The notes under the pieces are model-generated. The model had not been told where the DNA came from. It saw only the letters and a program-made list of their open reading frames with translations, and did not search any database. Below are positions 24,088-33,215 of a stretch of DNA of 64,000 bases, one piece after another (within the stretch, counting starts at the first letter, position 1; each line of letters opens with the position of its first letter). The translations under genes and the position numbers were made by a program. This DNA is from Granulicella mallensis MP5ACTX8 (GTDB lineage Bacteria; Acidobacteriota; Terriglobia; Terriglobales; Acidobacteriaceae). Location: positions 3,410,001 to 3,474,000 of the forward strand of contig NC_016631.1 in the NCBI RefSeq assembly GCF_000178955.2, in the 5' to 3' direction.

Positions 24088-24128
24088 AAAAAGCAACAGC
24101 AGCCTTTGTCGCTGCTGTTGCTTTTTTG
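24088..24128 (+). terminator. Intrinsic terminator after smc
   Basis: A perfect 16-bp stem, AAAAAGCAACAGCAGC (24088-24103) against 24111-24126, has a 7-base loop and ends in a T-run. It lies 10 bp after the smc stop codon. The repeat elements at 24129-24238 follow it. Confidence 0.9.
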
Positions 24129-24369
24129 TTGTCATTCCCGAAGGGAATCTGCTTCTGCTTTTGCCGTTGCTTTTGCTCTTGCCTTTCTGGTTGTCATTCC
24201 GAGGCGAAGCCGAGGAACCTGCTTCCTCCCGTTCTTCGCTCGCACCTCCCAATAACCATGCGGTTCAATGCCATGTAGCGATGGAAGATACCGTGGCGAC
24301 ACAAGCACCTCTCCGCTCGAAACAACAAACTCCAGAAAACAACACCACCATCTGCTCTATCATCTTCCG

Positions 24370-24921
24370 ATGAACCCACTCGACTGGCTGCTCGGCATCC
24401 TGCTCGTCTACTCGATCACCCGCGCCGCGATCCAGGGCTTCTTCCGCGAGGCCTTCGCGCTGGGCGGCCTCGTTCTGGGCTTCCTGCTGGCTTGCTGGTA
24501 CTACCGCGAGGCGGCGACCCATCTCACCGGCCTCATCAGCTCGTTGCCGCTCGCGCAATTCGCCGCATTTCTGCTGATTCTCATTGCCACGATGGTGATC
24601 TCCAGCCTGATCGGCAAGATGCTGCGCAGTACGGCCTCGGCCGTGGGGCTGGGTTTCTTCGATCGCCTGCTGGGAGCGCTCTTTGGCCTGCTGCGCGGCT
24701 GCCTGCTCGGCACAGCGCTCCTGATGGCTTTTACCGCTTTTTTGCCCACCGCGCCCTGGATTTCAAATTCAAAGCTCTCACCGTATTTTCTTCGCGCCGC
24801 GCATGCTGTATCCTTCGTCATGCCCTCAGACCTTAAGTCACGTCTTCACGAGGGCATTGAGCGCATCAAGCATAGGGCTCCCGATTGGATCAAATCCGCT
24901 TCCCTGCCGCACACTGATTAA
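24370..24921 (+). CDS. CvpA family membrane protein
   Basis: 183 residues from MNPLDWLLGILLVYSI, with four hydrophobic helices. The CvpA (colicin V production, PF02674) features are the AIQGFFREAFALGGLVLGF segment and, after helix 3, the FFDRLLGALFGLLRGCLLG segment. Its exact role is not known. The frame is open upstream to 24268, but that stretch is repeat-derived and non-hydrophobic, so the ATG at 24370 is taken. The Fis-like gene follows after 41 bp. Confidence 0.85.
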   Translation: MNPLDWLLGILLVYSITRAAIQGFFREAFALGGLVLGFLLACWYYREAATHLTGLISSLPLAQFAAFLLILIATMVISSLIGKMLRSTASAVGLGFFDRLLGALFGLLRGCLLGTALLMAFTAFLPTAPWISNSKLSPYFLRAAHAVSFVMPSDLKSRLHEGIERIKHRAPDWIKSASLPHTD

Positions 24922-24962
24922 GAACTTCAAAGTTCCCTAGACCACACAAGGAAACGCCGCGA

Positions 24963-25265
24963 GTGAAACGCGATCTCGACAACCTCGTCCTCCAGATGCA
25001 CGATGCAGGCATCGCCTACGCCGATGCTGTGCGGGAATTTAAAAAGCGCTACATTCTGGAAGTACTCGCGCGCCATCGAGGCAACCAGTGCAAGGCCGCC
25101 GAAGAGCTGGGCATGCACCGCAACACCCTCAGCCGCACGCTCGTCGAGCTCGATATGGACTCCACCCAGATCAAGAAAGGTTTGCGCCGCCCACCTCGGC
25201 CTGTGCGTCCTGAACGCTCCCCGCTGCAAATTGTCTCCGGCGGACGCATTTCCGGGGGACGATAG
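24963..25265 (+). CDS. Fis-type helix-turn-helix protein
   Basis: 100 residues. Residues about 25-70 form a Fis-type DNA-binding domain (YILEVLARHRGNQCKAAEEL, then GMHRNTLSRTLVEL), similar to the C-terminal domain of Fis and NtrC proteins. A basic proline- and arginine-rich tail follows. There is no sensor or AAA domain, so it is a stand-alone small regulator or nucleoid protein. The GTG start at 24963 has GGAAACG upstream. It is likely co-transcribed with the secretin gene 26 bp downstream. Confidence 0.8.
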   Translation: MKRDLDNLVLQMHDAGIAYADAVREFKKRYILEVLARHRGNQCKAAEELGMHRNTLSRTLVELDMDSTQIKKGLRRPPRPVRPERSPLQIVSGGRISGGR

Positions 25266-25291
25266 CTCTTTTCGTTCGTCTAACTTCCATC

Positions 25292-27304
25292 ATGCCAGGC
25301 CACAGCCATCGCCACAGTTCGCGCCGTCTCCCGTCGAACATGGCGTGCATTGCAGGACTCGGCCTCTCCGCACTGCTGTGCGCGGGGGCCTATGCGCAGG
25401 ACGCGTCCAGCTCACCGGCCAGCACGCCCGCAGGCACCCTAGCAGCACGGCCCACAACGCCTGCCGCTCCGTCCACAGCCAAGCGCCCGCCCATCTCCGA
25501 AAAGCAGGCACGCCAGGCTGACGATGCCTACCTCGAAGGCGCAAGACATATAGAACATAATGATTTGGCCGCGGCCGAACAAAGTTTTGCGAAGGCCGTG
25601 GCGCTCAATCCCGAAAGACAGGAATACGTACTTTCGCTCGCCGTCACGCGTGAGCATCGGGTCTCTGAGCTGGTACAGTCGGCCGCCAAAGCACGTCTTA
25701 TGGGCGACGATCAGCGTGCCGCAAGCCTGCTGGCTGAGGCCAAGGCCATCGATCCGGGAAACAACATCGTCACCCAGCACTTCGATTTTGACACCGCCCC
25801 CCAGCCCAGGGTCATCGACTCCTCCCATCTTCCCGGCGGTCATGCCGGAGCCTCTTTCGGCGGTCCTATCGAGCTGCAACCCGCTTCAGGAAACAAGAGC
25901 TTTCATCAGCATGGCAGTGCGCAGGATGTGATTCGGGCAGTCTATAGCGCCTTTGGTATCACTGTTACCTTCGACGACTCCTTCACCAGCAATACCCAGA
26001 TAAAGTACGACCTCGACAACGTCAACTTCGCAGACGCGACACGCGTCCTCAAGGAGATGACGCATGTCTTCGTCGTCGCCGTGCAGCCACAGGCCGCGCT
26101 CGTTGCGAAAGACACTGCGGAAAACCGCGACCGCCTCGTCCCCCAGATCGAAGAGACGATCTACATGCCCGGCGTCAGCAGCGAAGAGATGACCGAGCTC
26201 GCCAACGTTGCCCGCAATGTCTTCGATCTCAAAAATGTTACGGCAAGCCCCACCGCCGGCGACATCCTCATCCGTGGCGATGAGGGAACGCTACGCCTTC
26301 TGAACGCAACCTATGCGGATCTCCTCGACGGCGGGTCCGACGTCCTGCTGGACATTCATCTGTACGAGGTCCAGAAAAGCAACACCAAAAACGTAGGAGC
26401 GCAACTGCCTACCTCTGTCGGCGCTTTTCCGGTTGCCTCCGAGGCGCAGAACTTGATCAGTCAGAACCAATCGCTGATTCAAGAGGCGATCGCCGCCGGC
26501 CTGCTGGTCTTGACCGGCAATCCAGGCAAGGACGCGCTGTCTGAACTCGAACTGCTCATCGCCTCCGGCACCGTCAACGCCTCTCAATTCACCAACCTTC
26601 TTGGAGTGCTGGGGCACTTCAGCGGCCTGCCGCTGGCGGGCGTCTTCCTCGGCTCCAACACCAATCTCAACCTGTCTCTAAACGCCAGCGACGCACGCAC
26701 ACTCGACGACATCCAGGTCCGCGCCAACGACAATCAACCTGTCAACTTCCGCGCCGGCACACGCTATCCAATCACAACGTCGACCTACAGCTCCGGTGGC
26801 TCGAATAGCCTGCCGTCTTCCCTCGCCGGCGTTAATGTGGGCGGGACAAACCTCAACACGCTGCTCCAGCAATACCTCGGAACCTCAACGGTGACAATCC
26901 CGCAGATTCAATATGAAGATCTCGGTATCACCGTAAAGACCACTCCAAGAATTCTGCGCTCCGGCGACGTCCGCCTGACCCTGGAGTTGAAGATTGAAGC
27001 GCTCGGCACCGGCTCTAACGACGGCATTCCAATTTTGACAAATCGTTCGTTAACCTCGACGATCACCGTCCCTGCCGGCAAAGAAGCGCTGCTTGCCAGC
27101 GAGATCTCGCGCGACGAATCTCGTTCCATGTCGGGGATTCCGGGACTCAATGAAATACCTGGTTTTCAGGGTACGAATGAGGACAAGGAAGTCGATACCG
27201 ATGAATTACTGATCACTATCACACCGCATATCGTACGTGCCGGCGACATGCGTATTGCCAGCAAACGTCTTGCTGTGGAACACACGGCAAAACCTTCACA
27301 ATAG
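25292..27304 (+). CDS. Secretin (GspD/PilQ-like) with TPR N-terminus
   Basis: 670 residues with a signal-like hydrophobic stretch near residues 18-35 (ACIAGLGLSALLCAGAYAQ). A TPR-like segment covers about 75-150. A secretin N-domain follows (VIRAVYSAFGITVTFDDSF). The C-terminal secretin domain is marked by TVKTTPRILRSGDVRLTLEL and VPAGKEALLASEISRDES, and ends LLITITPHIVRAGD. It should form a multimeric outer-membrane channel for type II secretion or type IV pili. No other secretion genes are in the window, so the partner machinery is unknown. Confidence 0.85.
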   Translation: MPGHSHRHSSRRLPSNMACIAGLGLSALLCAGAYAQDASSSPASTPAGTLAARPTTPAAPSTAKRPPISEKQARQADDAYLEGARHIEHNDLAAAEQSFAKAVALNPERQEYVLSLAVTREHRVSELVQSAAKARLMGDDQRAASLLAEAKAIDPGNNIVTQHFDFDTAPQPRVIDSSHLPGGHAGASFGGPIELQPASGNKSFHQHGSAQDVIRAVYSAFGITVTFDDSFTSNTQIKYDLDNVNFADATRVLKEMTHVFVVAVQPQAALVAKDTAENRDRLVPQIEETIYMPGVSSEEMTELANVARNVFDLKNVTASPTAGDILIRGDEGTLRLLNATYADLLDGGSDVLLDIHLYEVQKSNTKNVGAQLPTSVGAFPVASEAQNLISQNQSLIQEAIAAGLLVLTGNPGKDALSELELLIASGTVNASQFTNLLGVLGHFSGLPLAGVFLGSNTNLNLSLNASDARTLDDIQVRANDNQPVNFRAGTRYPITTSTYSSGGSNSLPSSLAGVNVGGTNLNTLLQQYLGTSTVTIPQIQYEDLGITVKTTPRILRSGDVRLTLELKIEALGTGSNDGIPILTNRSLTSTITVPAGKEALLASEISRDESRSMSGIPGLNEIPGFQGTNEDKEVDTDELLITITPHIVRAGDMRIASKRLAVEHTAKPSQ

Positions 27305-27307
27305 GCT

Positions 27308-27337
27308 TTGCATTCTTAGTGCAACCTCGGCTATACT
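27308..27337 (+). promoter_or_regulatory. Promoter of the tRNA-Gly gene
   Basis: TTGCAT (27308-27313) and TATACT (27332-27337), 18 bp apart, lie 12 bp before the tRNA-Gly 5' end, a good fit to a vegetative promoter. Confidence 0.6.
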
Positions 27338-27349
27338 TGCTGAGGCAGG

Positions 27350-27424
27350 GCGGGAGTAGCTCAGTGGTAGAGTGCTTCCTTGCCAAGGAAGATGTCGCCG
27401 GTTCGACCCCGGTCTCCCGCTCCA
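27350..27424 (+). tRNA. tRNA-Gly (GCC)
   Basis: The acceptor GCGGGAG (27350-27356) pairs with CTCCCGC (27414-27420), followed by T and an encoded CCA. The anticodon stem CTTCC-GGAAG holds the loop TTGCCAA, giving anticodon GCC. The D-arm (GCTCAGTGGTAGAGT) and T-arm (CCGGTTCGACCCCGG) are canonical. Confidence 0.97.
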
Positions 27425-27441
27425 AACACCCTCCTATTTGC

Positions 27442-27471
27442 GGTACACTTCCACAAGACAGTCAGTGTACC
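27442..27471. other. Inverted repeat between the two tRNA genes
   Basis: GGTACACT (27442-27449) and AGTGTACC (27464-27471) are a perfect 8-bp inverted repeat with a 14-base loop. It could be a processing hairpin or a weak terminator; no T-run follows. Confidence 0.4.
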
Positions 27472-27500
27472 CTGCGCCCTGGAGTTACGGTGTAGGTTGA

Positions 27501-27575
27501 GGCGCGGTACCCAAGTGGTAAGGGAGAGGTCTGCAAAACCTTTATGCGTCGGTTCGATCCCGACCCGCGCCTCCA
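27501..27575 (+). tRNA. tRNA-Cys (GCA); integration target of the island
   Basis: The acceptor GGCGCGG (27501-27507) pairs with CCGCGCC (27565-27571), then T and CCA. The anticodon arm GAGGT-CTGCAAA-ACCTT gives GCA. The D-arm and T-arm (TCGGTTCGATCCCGA) are normal. The 3' half from the anticodon loop onward is repeated at 51265-51312, marking it as the attachment site of a genomic island whose insertion kept the tRNA intact. Confidence 0.97.
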
Positions 27576-27578
27576 AAT
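27531..27578 (+). repeat. attL: left attachment site of the genomic island
   Basis: This 48-bp segment starts CTGCAAAACCTTTATGCGTC and covers the 3' half of tRNA-Cys plus AAAT. It is identical to 51265-51312. Tyrosine-recombinase islands typically use this part of tRNA genes. The 320 bp to the right, up to 27899, contain no gene that I can support. Confidence 0.92.
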
Positions 27579-27899
27579 TGCTTATTTGCAACGACTTACA
27601 GGCCATGTAAATGCCCTCTTAATTGCCGGTTTGTCTGTTAAATGGAAACCAGGAAAAATATAAGTAATTGATTGATAATGGTTTGTCTCATTTAGCGCTT
27701 CCCCTCTAAACCTTCCCCTTCGCCCTCCAAAATAACGAAATAGCGGAGCTGGCTGCCAAATGGCTTCCATTTCATTTCCGCATGACGTGTCGCGTCACAG
27801 TGCCTGAGCACGTTCCACAATTCAGGTTTCGGCAACGGAAGACGCACCATTGGACATTTCAGAGTCACGTCTCATGATGCTCGCCTTTCGCAGTATGGA

Positions 27900-29213
27900 T
27901 TGTTGTATCGGATTGCTCAGTTCCTAGCCGCAAAACATGGAACGCTCAATAGAGAACCTGCATTCGACGTCAAGATGCAGAGTCAGAAAGGTCGGCTTCC
28001 ACGAAGTCAAACGCCTATGCTCAAAGCCGATGAGGTACCCGGTTTGCTCGCCCTACTTCAGACCAATTGGCAGGCCGAGATGGAGGATTACGCTACCTAC
28101 AGGGCTTTAGCTTCGAGAGAATCTGACTCCCGCCGACGCAATGTCATGAGAGGGCTCGCCGCAGCTGAGAGACATCACGCCTACCTTTGGGCTGATGAGA
28201 TCAGTGCTATAGACGGACCGACGTTGATCTATAGCGGCGATGCAAACGGACGTGCCGATCTCCTTTCCAAGGGTGTTGGAGGAATCGACGCCGAACTCCG
28301 TCAACTCAGAATCCACGAACGAAGCGAGATTGAGCGTTACAGCAAACAAACGTTGAATCTCACGAATGAGGCTTGTCAGAAGATCTTGCTCGAAGTGATC
28401 GCGGACGAGAACGATCACTACAAGACTCTGAGCGGTCTGATCCGCGCCCGCCCTCCACTCCCGGCGATGGATGGTTCTCAGGCTAGAACAGCCCTTGCGG
28501 CTCTGTTGGCCGCTCGCAAAAAGCGACATCCAGAGGCTGCTGGCTGGCTCAACGATGCCATTTACGCTGCTCACGATGGCCTGGGCTCAATCTTCGGTAT
28601 CGTCTCTGGAGTCGCCGGGGCCACTCTCGGAAAAGGTCACTATGTGCTTATCGCGGGTCTCGCAGGAATGGTGGGAAGTGCTTTATCCACTGGCACAGGA
28701 GCTTACCTCACTTCCCGGAGCGAGCGGGAACTCTATGACGCTGGACTGATGCGGGAACGAAAGGCCGTTGATTACGACGAATCGGAAGCGCGCGAAGTCT
28801 TGGCGCTGAGTCTGCAGGTCCGCGGCCTTCCAGAAGATGTCGCAGGAAGGTTGGCCCACTTACTAGCTGAGAACAAAGAGGGGTTCGTGAAAGCGCTTAC
28901 GCGTATCGGAGCGAACCTTTCAGAGGAAAATCTCAGCAATCCCTGGGTTGCAGCCTTGACCGGATTTACCGCGACAGCGGTTGGTGCTTTCGTTCCGATC
29001 ATCCCGTTCTTCTTTTTGTCAGGTGTTCCAGCAATCGCACTCGCAGCAGTCGTCTCTTTGTCGGCCCATTTCGCAGTTGGCGCTACAAGATCGCTCATGA
29101 CCGTACGGCCCTGGTGGCGATCTGGCCTTGAACTAACGGCCTTTGGAGCCGTCGAAGGTATTATCACGTTCTCCATCGGAGTTGTCTTGGGGCGATTAGT
29201 CGGTACACACTAA
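27900..29213 (+). CDS. mbfA: Membrane-bound ferritin/VIT iron exporter (MbfA type)
   Basis: 437 residues in the listed frame. The N-terminal half is a ferritin-like (rubrerythrin) helical domain with iron-binding glutamates and histidines in AEMEDYATYRAL, AAERHHAYLW and VIADENDHYKTL. The C-terminal half is a VIT1/CCC1 transporter with hydrophobic helices from IFGIVSGVAGATLGKG onward to FSIGVVLGRLVGTH. This fusion is known as MbfA (erythrin-VIT) in alphaproteobacteria, where it exports iron under excess iron and peroxide stress. The start is uncertain: TTG 27900 gives an odd leader, and ATG 28017 (MLKADEVPGLL) is a good alternative. Confidence 0.85.
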   Translation: MLYRIAQFLAAKHGTLNREPAFDVKMQSQKGRLPRSQTPMLKADEVPGLLALLQTNWQAEMEDYATYRALASRESDSRRRNVMRGLAAAERHHAYLWADEISAIDGPTLIYSGDANGRADLLSKGVGGIDAELRQLRIHERSEIERYSKQTLNLTNEACQKILLEVIADENDHYKTLSGLIRARPPLPAMDGSQARTALAALLAARKKRHPEAAGWLNDAIYAAHDGLGSIFGIVSGVAGATLGKGHYVLIAGLAGMVGSALSTGTGAYLTSRSERELYDAGLMRERKAVDYDESEAREVLALSLQVRGLPEDVAGRLAHLLAENKEGFVKALTRIGANLSEENLSNPWVAALTGFTATAVGAFVPIIPFFFLSGVPAIALAAVVSLSAHFAVGATRSLMTVRPWWRSGLELTAFGAVEGIITFSIGVVLGRLVGTH

Positions 29214-29243
29214 TTGCTCGCCGAAGCCCGGACCGAAGACCTC

Positions 29244-30248
29244 CTACGGCTCGGACTCAAGCACAGTCAAGGTTTTCCCGGTGGAACTAGCGAGGAGAGA
29301 ATCGGCGGTGACAACCAGGGTCACGCCAGGCGTGAGTACGCCGTCTAGCGCTTTACGGAAAGCATCGGGCATTGTTACTCTTGCGCGCTCTGAGGCCGGA
29401 AGCTCACGATTCCCCTCCCAGCTTTGTCCGGGAAGCGGCAATTGCAACCAATGGAATCCCTGTGGATCTACCTTCGAAAGACTGTAGGCCGTTGTTTCAG
29501 ACACCGCGCCCGCGATAGTCACTGGCGCAGAGCCGATTAAAATCCCGTTGCGAAGAACAACCAATCGATGGTCTGGTGCGCTCAAGATGACAGATACAGG
29601 ACCTGATAGGGACTTCTGAGGTTCCCAGATAGCGCCGCCCGCATCTTCCGCTTTCGTCGCAGCCTCGCTCTGCAATAAATCCGGAGTTGGAGCCAGTCGA
29701 GGAACTGCGTCCAAGTCAGTGATCACCACGGTCATCCCCCGCTCAGTCGTTCCGTACAAGAGCTTCGCAAAGACCAGCGGCATTCGGATGCAACCGTGTG
29801 ACGCTGGATATCCGGGTAAGTTTCCCGCGTGCATCGCAACGCCTGACCACGTCAGGCGCTGCATGTATGGCATCGGTGCGGAGTCATAGAGATTGGATTT
29901 GTGATGCACCTGCTTTTGCAGGACCGTGAACACGCCCGTTGGTGTCTGATGGCCAGGCTTTCCCGTCGAAGCCGTGGCTGCGCCGATTAGAACGCCATTG
30001 CGATAGACATAGACACGCTGAGACGTAAGGCTGATCACAGCCAGTACTGATCCAGATGGTGCGACCATCGGAGCCCAAAGATACTGTCCTGGCTTTAGTG
30101 CCTGAATGCCATCCGCCAGATTCGAAGCCAAAGGGCTGGAGACCTGCTCCCATATCGATGGTGCATACGTGCTTATGGACGCAAACCCGCCGGCGACATA
30201 CCAGATGAACTTTCGTCTGGATTCTCTTGATTCCACTTCACGCTCCAT
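29244..30248 (-). CDS. L,D-transpeptidase (YkuD domain), membrane-anchored
   Basis: 334 residues. The catalytic motif SHGCIRM has H151, C153 and R155, with an earlier histidine in GVAMHAG (140), as in ErfK/YbiS/YcfS/YnhG enzymes that form 3-3 cross-links or attach proteins to peptidoglycan. The N-terminus has a hydrophobic segment after RRKFIWYVAGG, so it acts in the periplasm. The C-terminal 120 residues repeat a similar beta theme (VSVILSAPDHRLVVLRNGIL) and may be a substrate-binding domain. It is an island gene, convergent with mbfA. Confidence 0.87.
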   Translation of the reverse strand: MEREVESRESRRKFIWYVAGGFASISTYAPSIWEQVSSPLASNLADGIQALKPGQYLWAPMVAPSGSVLAVISLTSQRVYVYRNGVLIGAATASTGKPGHQTPTGVFTVLQKQVHHKSNLYDSAPMPYMQRLTWSGVAMHAGNLPGYPASHGCIRMPLVFAKLLYGTTERGMTVVITDLDAVPRLAPTPDLLQSEAATKAEDAGGAIWEPQKSLSGPVSVILSAPDHRLVVLRNGILIGSAPVTIAGAVSETTAYSLSKVDPQGFHWLQLPLPGQSWEGNRELPASERARVTMPDAFRKALDGVLTPGVTLVVTADSLLASSTGKTLTVLESEP

Positions 30249-30553
30249 TCAGCTGACCAATAGATCGATATGCATTCGCAGAGCCGTGGCAAAGGCTCAT
30301 TCGCATCCCTAGCAAACCAAAGCACTCACACGGTATCGAGTAGGTGCGGTCCAAGCAAGGTTTGACACCTCTGAGATCGTCCAATGCTGGCACCCCTGCC
30401 AAGATAAGTAGAACTATCGCCAGGGGGGAGCCTAAATAGAAAGCCGACGTGACGAAATCCCAGCATCCCGATAACACCCCCATTCTGAGTCCGCTCGTGG
30501 CCTGTGAGTTTCCGCAGATAGTTGAATGGCATTCCAATTCCATTCCAGCTCGT

Positions 30554-31072
30554 TCAAACCAGATGAGGCGAGATTTCGTCAGATGGCACATCCCTTCCGG
30601 TAGGAGAGTGCTCTAAAGTCGATATCACCGCCTTCGATGGATCGCTCTCTGCGGGTCCTTTGTGCAGCGAAATCCAACCCAACCCCGAGAGGCTAAGAGA
30701 TTGCGGTCCAATACTCGTACGGGAAGGAACTCGCCGACCCGAGAAATCTTGGGTTAGACAGAATAGAGTTTCGAGCAATTGTTCGGGGCGGCAGTGATGA
30801 TCAATCGATTCGTCATAGAGGTGATCGTCTAGATTCAAAGGTGACATTCCGAAGATGAGGATTCGAGCGTTCGGATAGTAGAGTCGAATTTCCTGGGCCA
30901 GCTTACTGACGATCGAAGCCCCTAGACTGCGGCTAAGAATGGCCACCCTGATGTCAGTTTCCCGTATGTCAGGTGCAGGAACCGCCTCGCTGGAAGCGGC
31001 GACACGGTAGTCAGCTGCTGAAAGTAACTGAGCTCCGGCCGCCAGTAGCCCAGGATTCGGCTCAACGATCAA
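30554..31072 (-). CDS. Degenerate response-regulator receiver protein
   Basis: 172 residues with a receiver-like pattern: MIVEPNPGLLAAGAQLL, then RVAILSRSLGA, then NARILIFGMS and YDESIDHHCRPEQLLETL. The position of the phospho-acceptor aspartate after the third strand is held by serine (AILSRSLG), so it is probably not phosphorylated. About 60 polar residues follow with no output domain. The start is TTG; the real start could be upstream. It is upstream of the transpeptidase on the same strand, with about 300 bp between them in which I see no gene. Confidence 0.5.
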   Translation of the reverse strand: MIVEPNPGLLAAGAQLLSAADYRVAASSEAVPAPDIRETDIRVAILSRSLGASIVSKLAQEIRLYYPNARILIFGMSPLNLDDHLYDESIDHHCRPEQLLETLFCLTQDFSGRRVPSRTSIGPQSLSLSGLGWISLHKGPAESDPSKAVISTLEHSPTGRDVPSDEISPHLV

Positions 31073-31209
31073 TATCCCTGAGGGAAGAAATGCGTATTGG
31101 TTTGAGTTGCTCTTCTGAAGTTTGCATTAATCCTCCTCGTACTCTGGATGAGTCTGTCAGACGCTTTCGTGGGAATCTTGCCTTCCGAGCTGATCGCAAC
31201 TCCAATTGA

Positions 31210-31655
31210 GCTTTTGACTAGCTAAGAACACTGAATCATTCTCTTCTTCCTCGATGGGGGTTTATGTATCGGATTGCTCAGCGTTGCGGTGCGGCGGCAT
31301 TGACTTATAAGCCGCAGTGCAAAAAGGTATATTCCCATGGCAGCAAAACCAACGGTCGAAGAGAAGTAGATTGAATCTCTTGAACAGGCGCAGAAAGCAA
31401 GGCAGTACACGGGGTATTCCGCAAAGCAGGCCGTCGCAGCCGCATAGAGAAGGAACTCGATGCGCTTCACGAATCCTACGACACAACCAAACTATGCTTG
31501 CCGGTTCTCAAAAAGCCAGCCTCGAACCAGATCGAGTACACTGACGACACCATAGAAGCAGCCGAGTCGCAAAGACTAATGAGTATCATTTTGAGCAGCT
31601 TCCATCCGCAAAACTAGAACGATGGGTCGCAACTATCCAGAAAGTTGCTCGGACG
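31210..31655. other. Gene-poor stretch with decayed reading frames
   Basis: No intact gene is convincing here. On the plus strand, a frame starting MAAKPTVEEK at about 31336 stops at once. A neighbouring frame ending at 31617 stays open for about 70 codons (GRRSRIEKELDALHESYDTT, then LPVLKKPASNQIEY) without a start. Together these look like a small gene broken by frameshift. TGTATCGGATTGCTCAG at 31265-31281 is identical to 27904-27920. Confidence 0.35.
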
Positions 31656-33215
31656 ATGAAGTTCGCAGATGTTCATGAATTCGAGTCGCAGGCTCACGTT
31701 CAAAAGGTTGGCGCCGCAATCTGTCTCGCTGATCCGATAGAGCAACAGCACGTTCTGACGGCTGTAAGCGAGATGAAGATTTCAACGACGATCTTCAACG
31801 CCGAAGCCAAAGAGCTCCAACGCCTAAAGACATTCGAATTCATCGTTGCGGATCAACTCGTCGCGCAGGAACTCGTTCTTCTCTTCGAACAGGACGAAGT
31901 CGACGGCGATGGAATCAGTCCTGCAATCATCGCCGTCATTCACCAAGAACCTGAACACCCATCTAAGTCCACCCAAGTCGACTGCAACTTCGATGGATTC
32001 CTTAACTTCCCGATGAGCCAGACTGAGATCTCGACCCAACTTTCAGTGATCATGTACGCGCATTGCGCGTTTGCAAAGCGGTATTCCGCTGCATGGAGAG
32101 AACTGCATCTGAATCGAAGAATCTTCCGTTCAGTCACTACTGGTATTTCTGTTGCCAGCGCAACACTACCCGATCTTCCTCTGGTTTATGTCAACCCGGC
32201 CTTTGAGGAGATGACAGGCTATAGCCGAGCTGAAGTCCAGGGACGGAACTGCCGATTCCTTGAGGGGAATGAGCGGAGTCAGCCCGGCCTTGCGATTGTG
32301 CGGGATGCTTTGTCCAATCGCCGCAAGGGCGTCGCGATTCTAAAGAATTTCAGAAAGGATGGAACTCCGTTTTGGAATGAGCTCTCCTTGTCTCCGATTT
32401 CGGATGATAACGGTCAGCTAACTCACTATGTGGGAATTCAGACCGATGTGACCAAGCGTGTCGATCTTGAGATGGCCCTCCGTGAAAGTGAGAAGCTTGC
32501 AGCCGTGGGCCGCTTGGCGTCTTCTATCGCACACGAGATCAATAACCCTCTCACCTCCGTCATGAACCTCACTTTTCTGGCACAAGGCACAGAATGCTCG
32601 CAAGACACAAAGGACTATCTGGCTACTGCAGATCGAGAGTTGAGGCGTGTCAAACTCATCACCGAACAGTCGCTACGATTCTTCAGGCAGTCGACAAAAG
32701 CGCAGTCTACAAGCCCGGCTAAACTCCTGGAACCGATTCTCGACCTCTATCAATCTCACGCGAGCAATGCAGGGGTAAAGACAATCGTTAGAGAACGGCC
32801 AAGTCGATCCATCGTTTGCATGGAAAGCGAAATCCGCCAAGTTCTCAGCAATTTGGTGGGCAACGCGATCTACGCGATGCAGGAACACGGCGGTCAATTG
32901 TTCATTCGAAGCCGTGAGACCAGAGAGGGAAACCAAGGGCGAGAGGGACTCGTGTTCACGGTCGCAGATAACGGAACAGGGATGAGTACTGAGACCCTAA
33001 GCTGCATCTATAAGGCCTTCTTCACAACGAAGGGTATCGGGGGTACTGGCCTTGGGCTATGGATAAGCTGCGAGATTATCGAGCGTCATCGCGGGAACAT
33101 CAAGGTCCGCAGTAGCCAGCGAGCCGGAGCATCGGGAACAGTTTTTCAGTTGTTCTTGCCATATCAAGGCATCGCTTCGCAAAGAGAAATTGACGACATC
33201 TCAAGGTTTTCCTAG
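31656..33215 (+). CDS. LOV-domain sensor histidine kinase (blue-light photoreceptor type)
   Basis: 519 residues. Residues about 15-135 resemble a degenerate receiver. Residues about 152-268 are a LOV-type PAS domain with the flavin-adduct motif GRNCRFLEG (Cys199) and the FMN contacts NFRKDG, FWNELSLSPI and YVGIQTDVT. The kinase core has the H-box SSIAHEINNPLTS (His293), N-box LVGNAIYAM (N403), G1 DNGTGM (438-443) and G2 GGTGLGL (462-468). It should autophosphorylate in response to blue light. There is no transmembrane segment, so it is cytoplasmic. No cognate response regulator with an output domain is adjacent; the receiver-like gene at 30554 lacks the acceptor Asp. Confidence 0.9.
   Translation: MKFADVHEFESQAHVQKVGAAICLADPIEQQHVLTAVSEMKISTTIFNAEAKELQRLKTFEFIVADQLVAQELVLLFEQDEVDGDGISPAIIAVIHQEPEHPSKSTQVDCNFDGFLNFPMSQTEISTQLSVIMYAHCAFAKRYSAAWRELHLNRRIFRSVTTGISVASATLPDLPLVYVNPAFEEMTGYSRAEVQGRNCRFLEGNERSQPGLAIVRDALSNRRKGVAILKNFRKDGTPFWNELSLSPISDDNGQLTHYVGIQTDVTKRVDLEMALRESEKLAAVGRLASSIAHEINNPLTSVMNLTFLAQGTECSQDTKDYLATADRELRRVKLITEQSLRFFRQSTKAQSTSPAKLLEPILDLYQSHASNAGVKTIVRERPSRSIVCMESEIRQVLSNLVGNAIYAMQEHGGQLFIRSRETREGNQGREGLVFTVADNGTGMSTETLSCIYKAFFTTKGIGGTGLGLWISCEIIERHRGNIKVRSSQRAGASGTVFQLFLPYQGIASQREIDDISRFS

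Noticed and set aside
30238-30591. Minus-strand frame of 117 codons between the transpeptidase and the receiver-like gene
   Set aside because: Overlaps the ends of both neighbours, is cysteine-rich without pattern, and has no ribosome-binding site.
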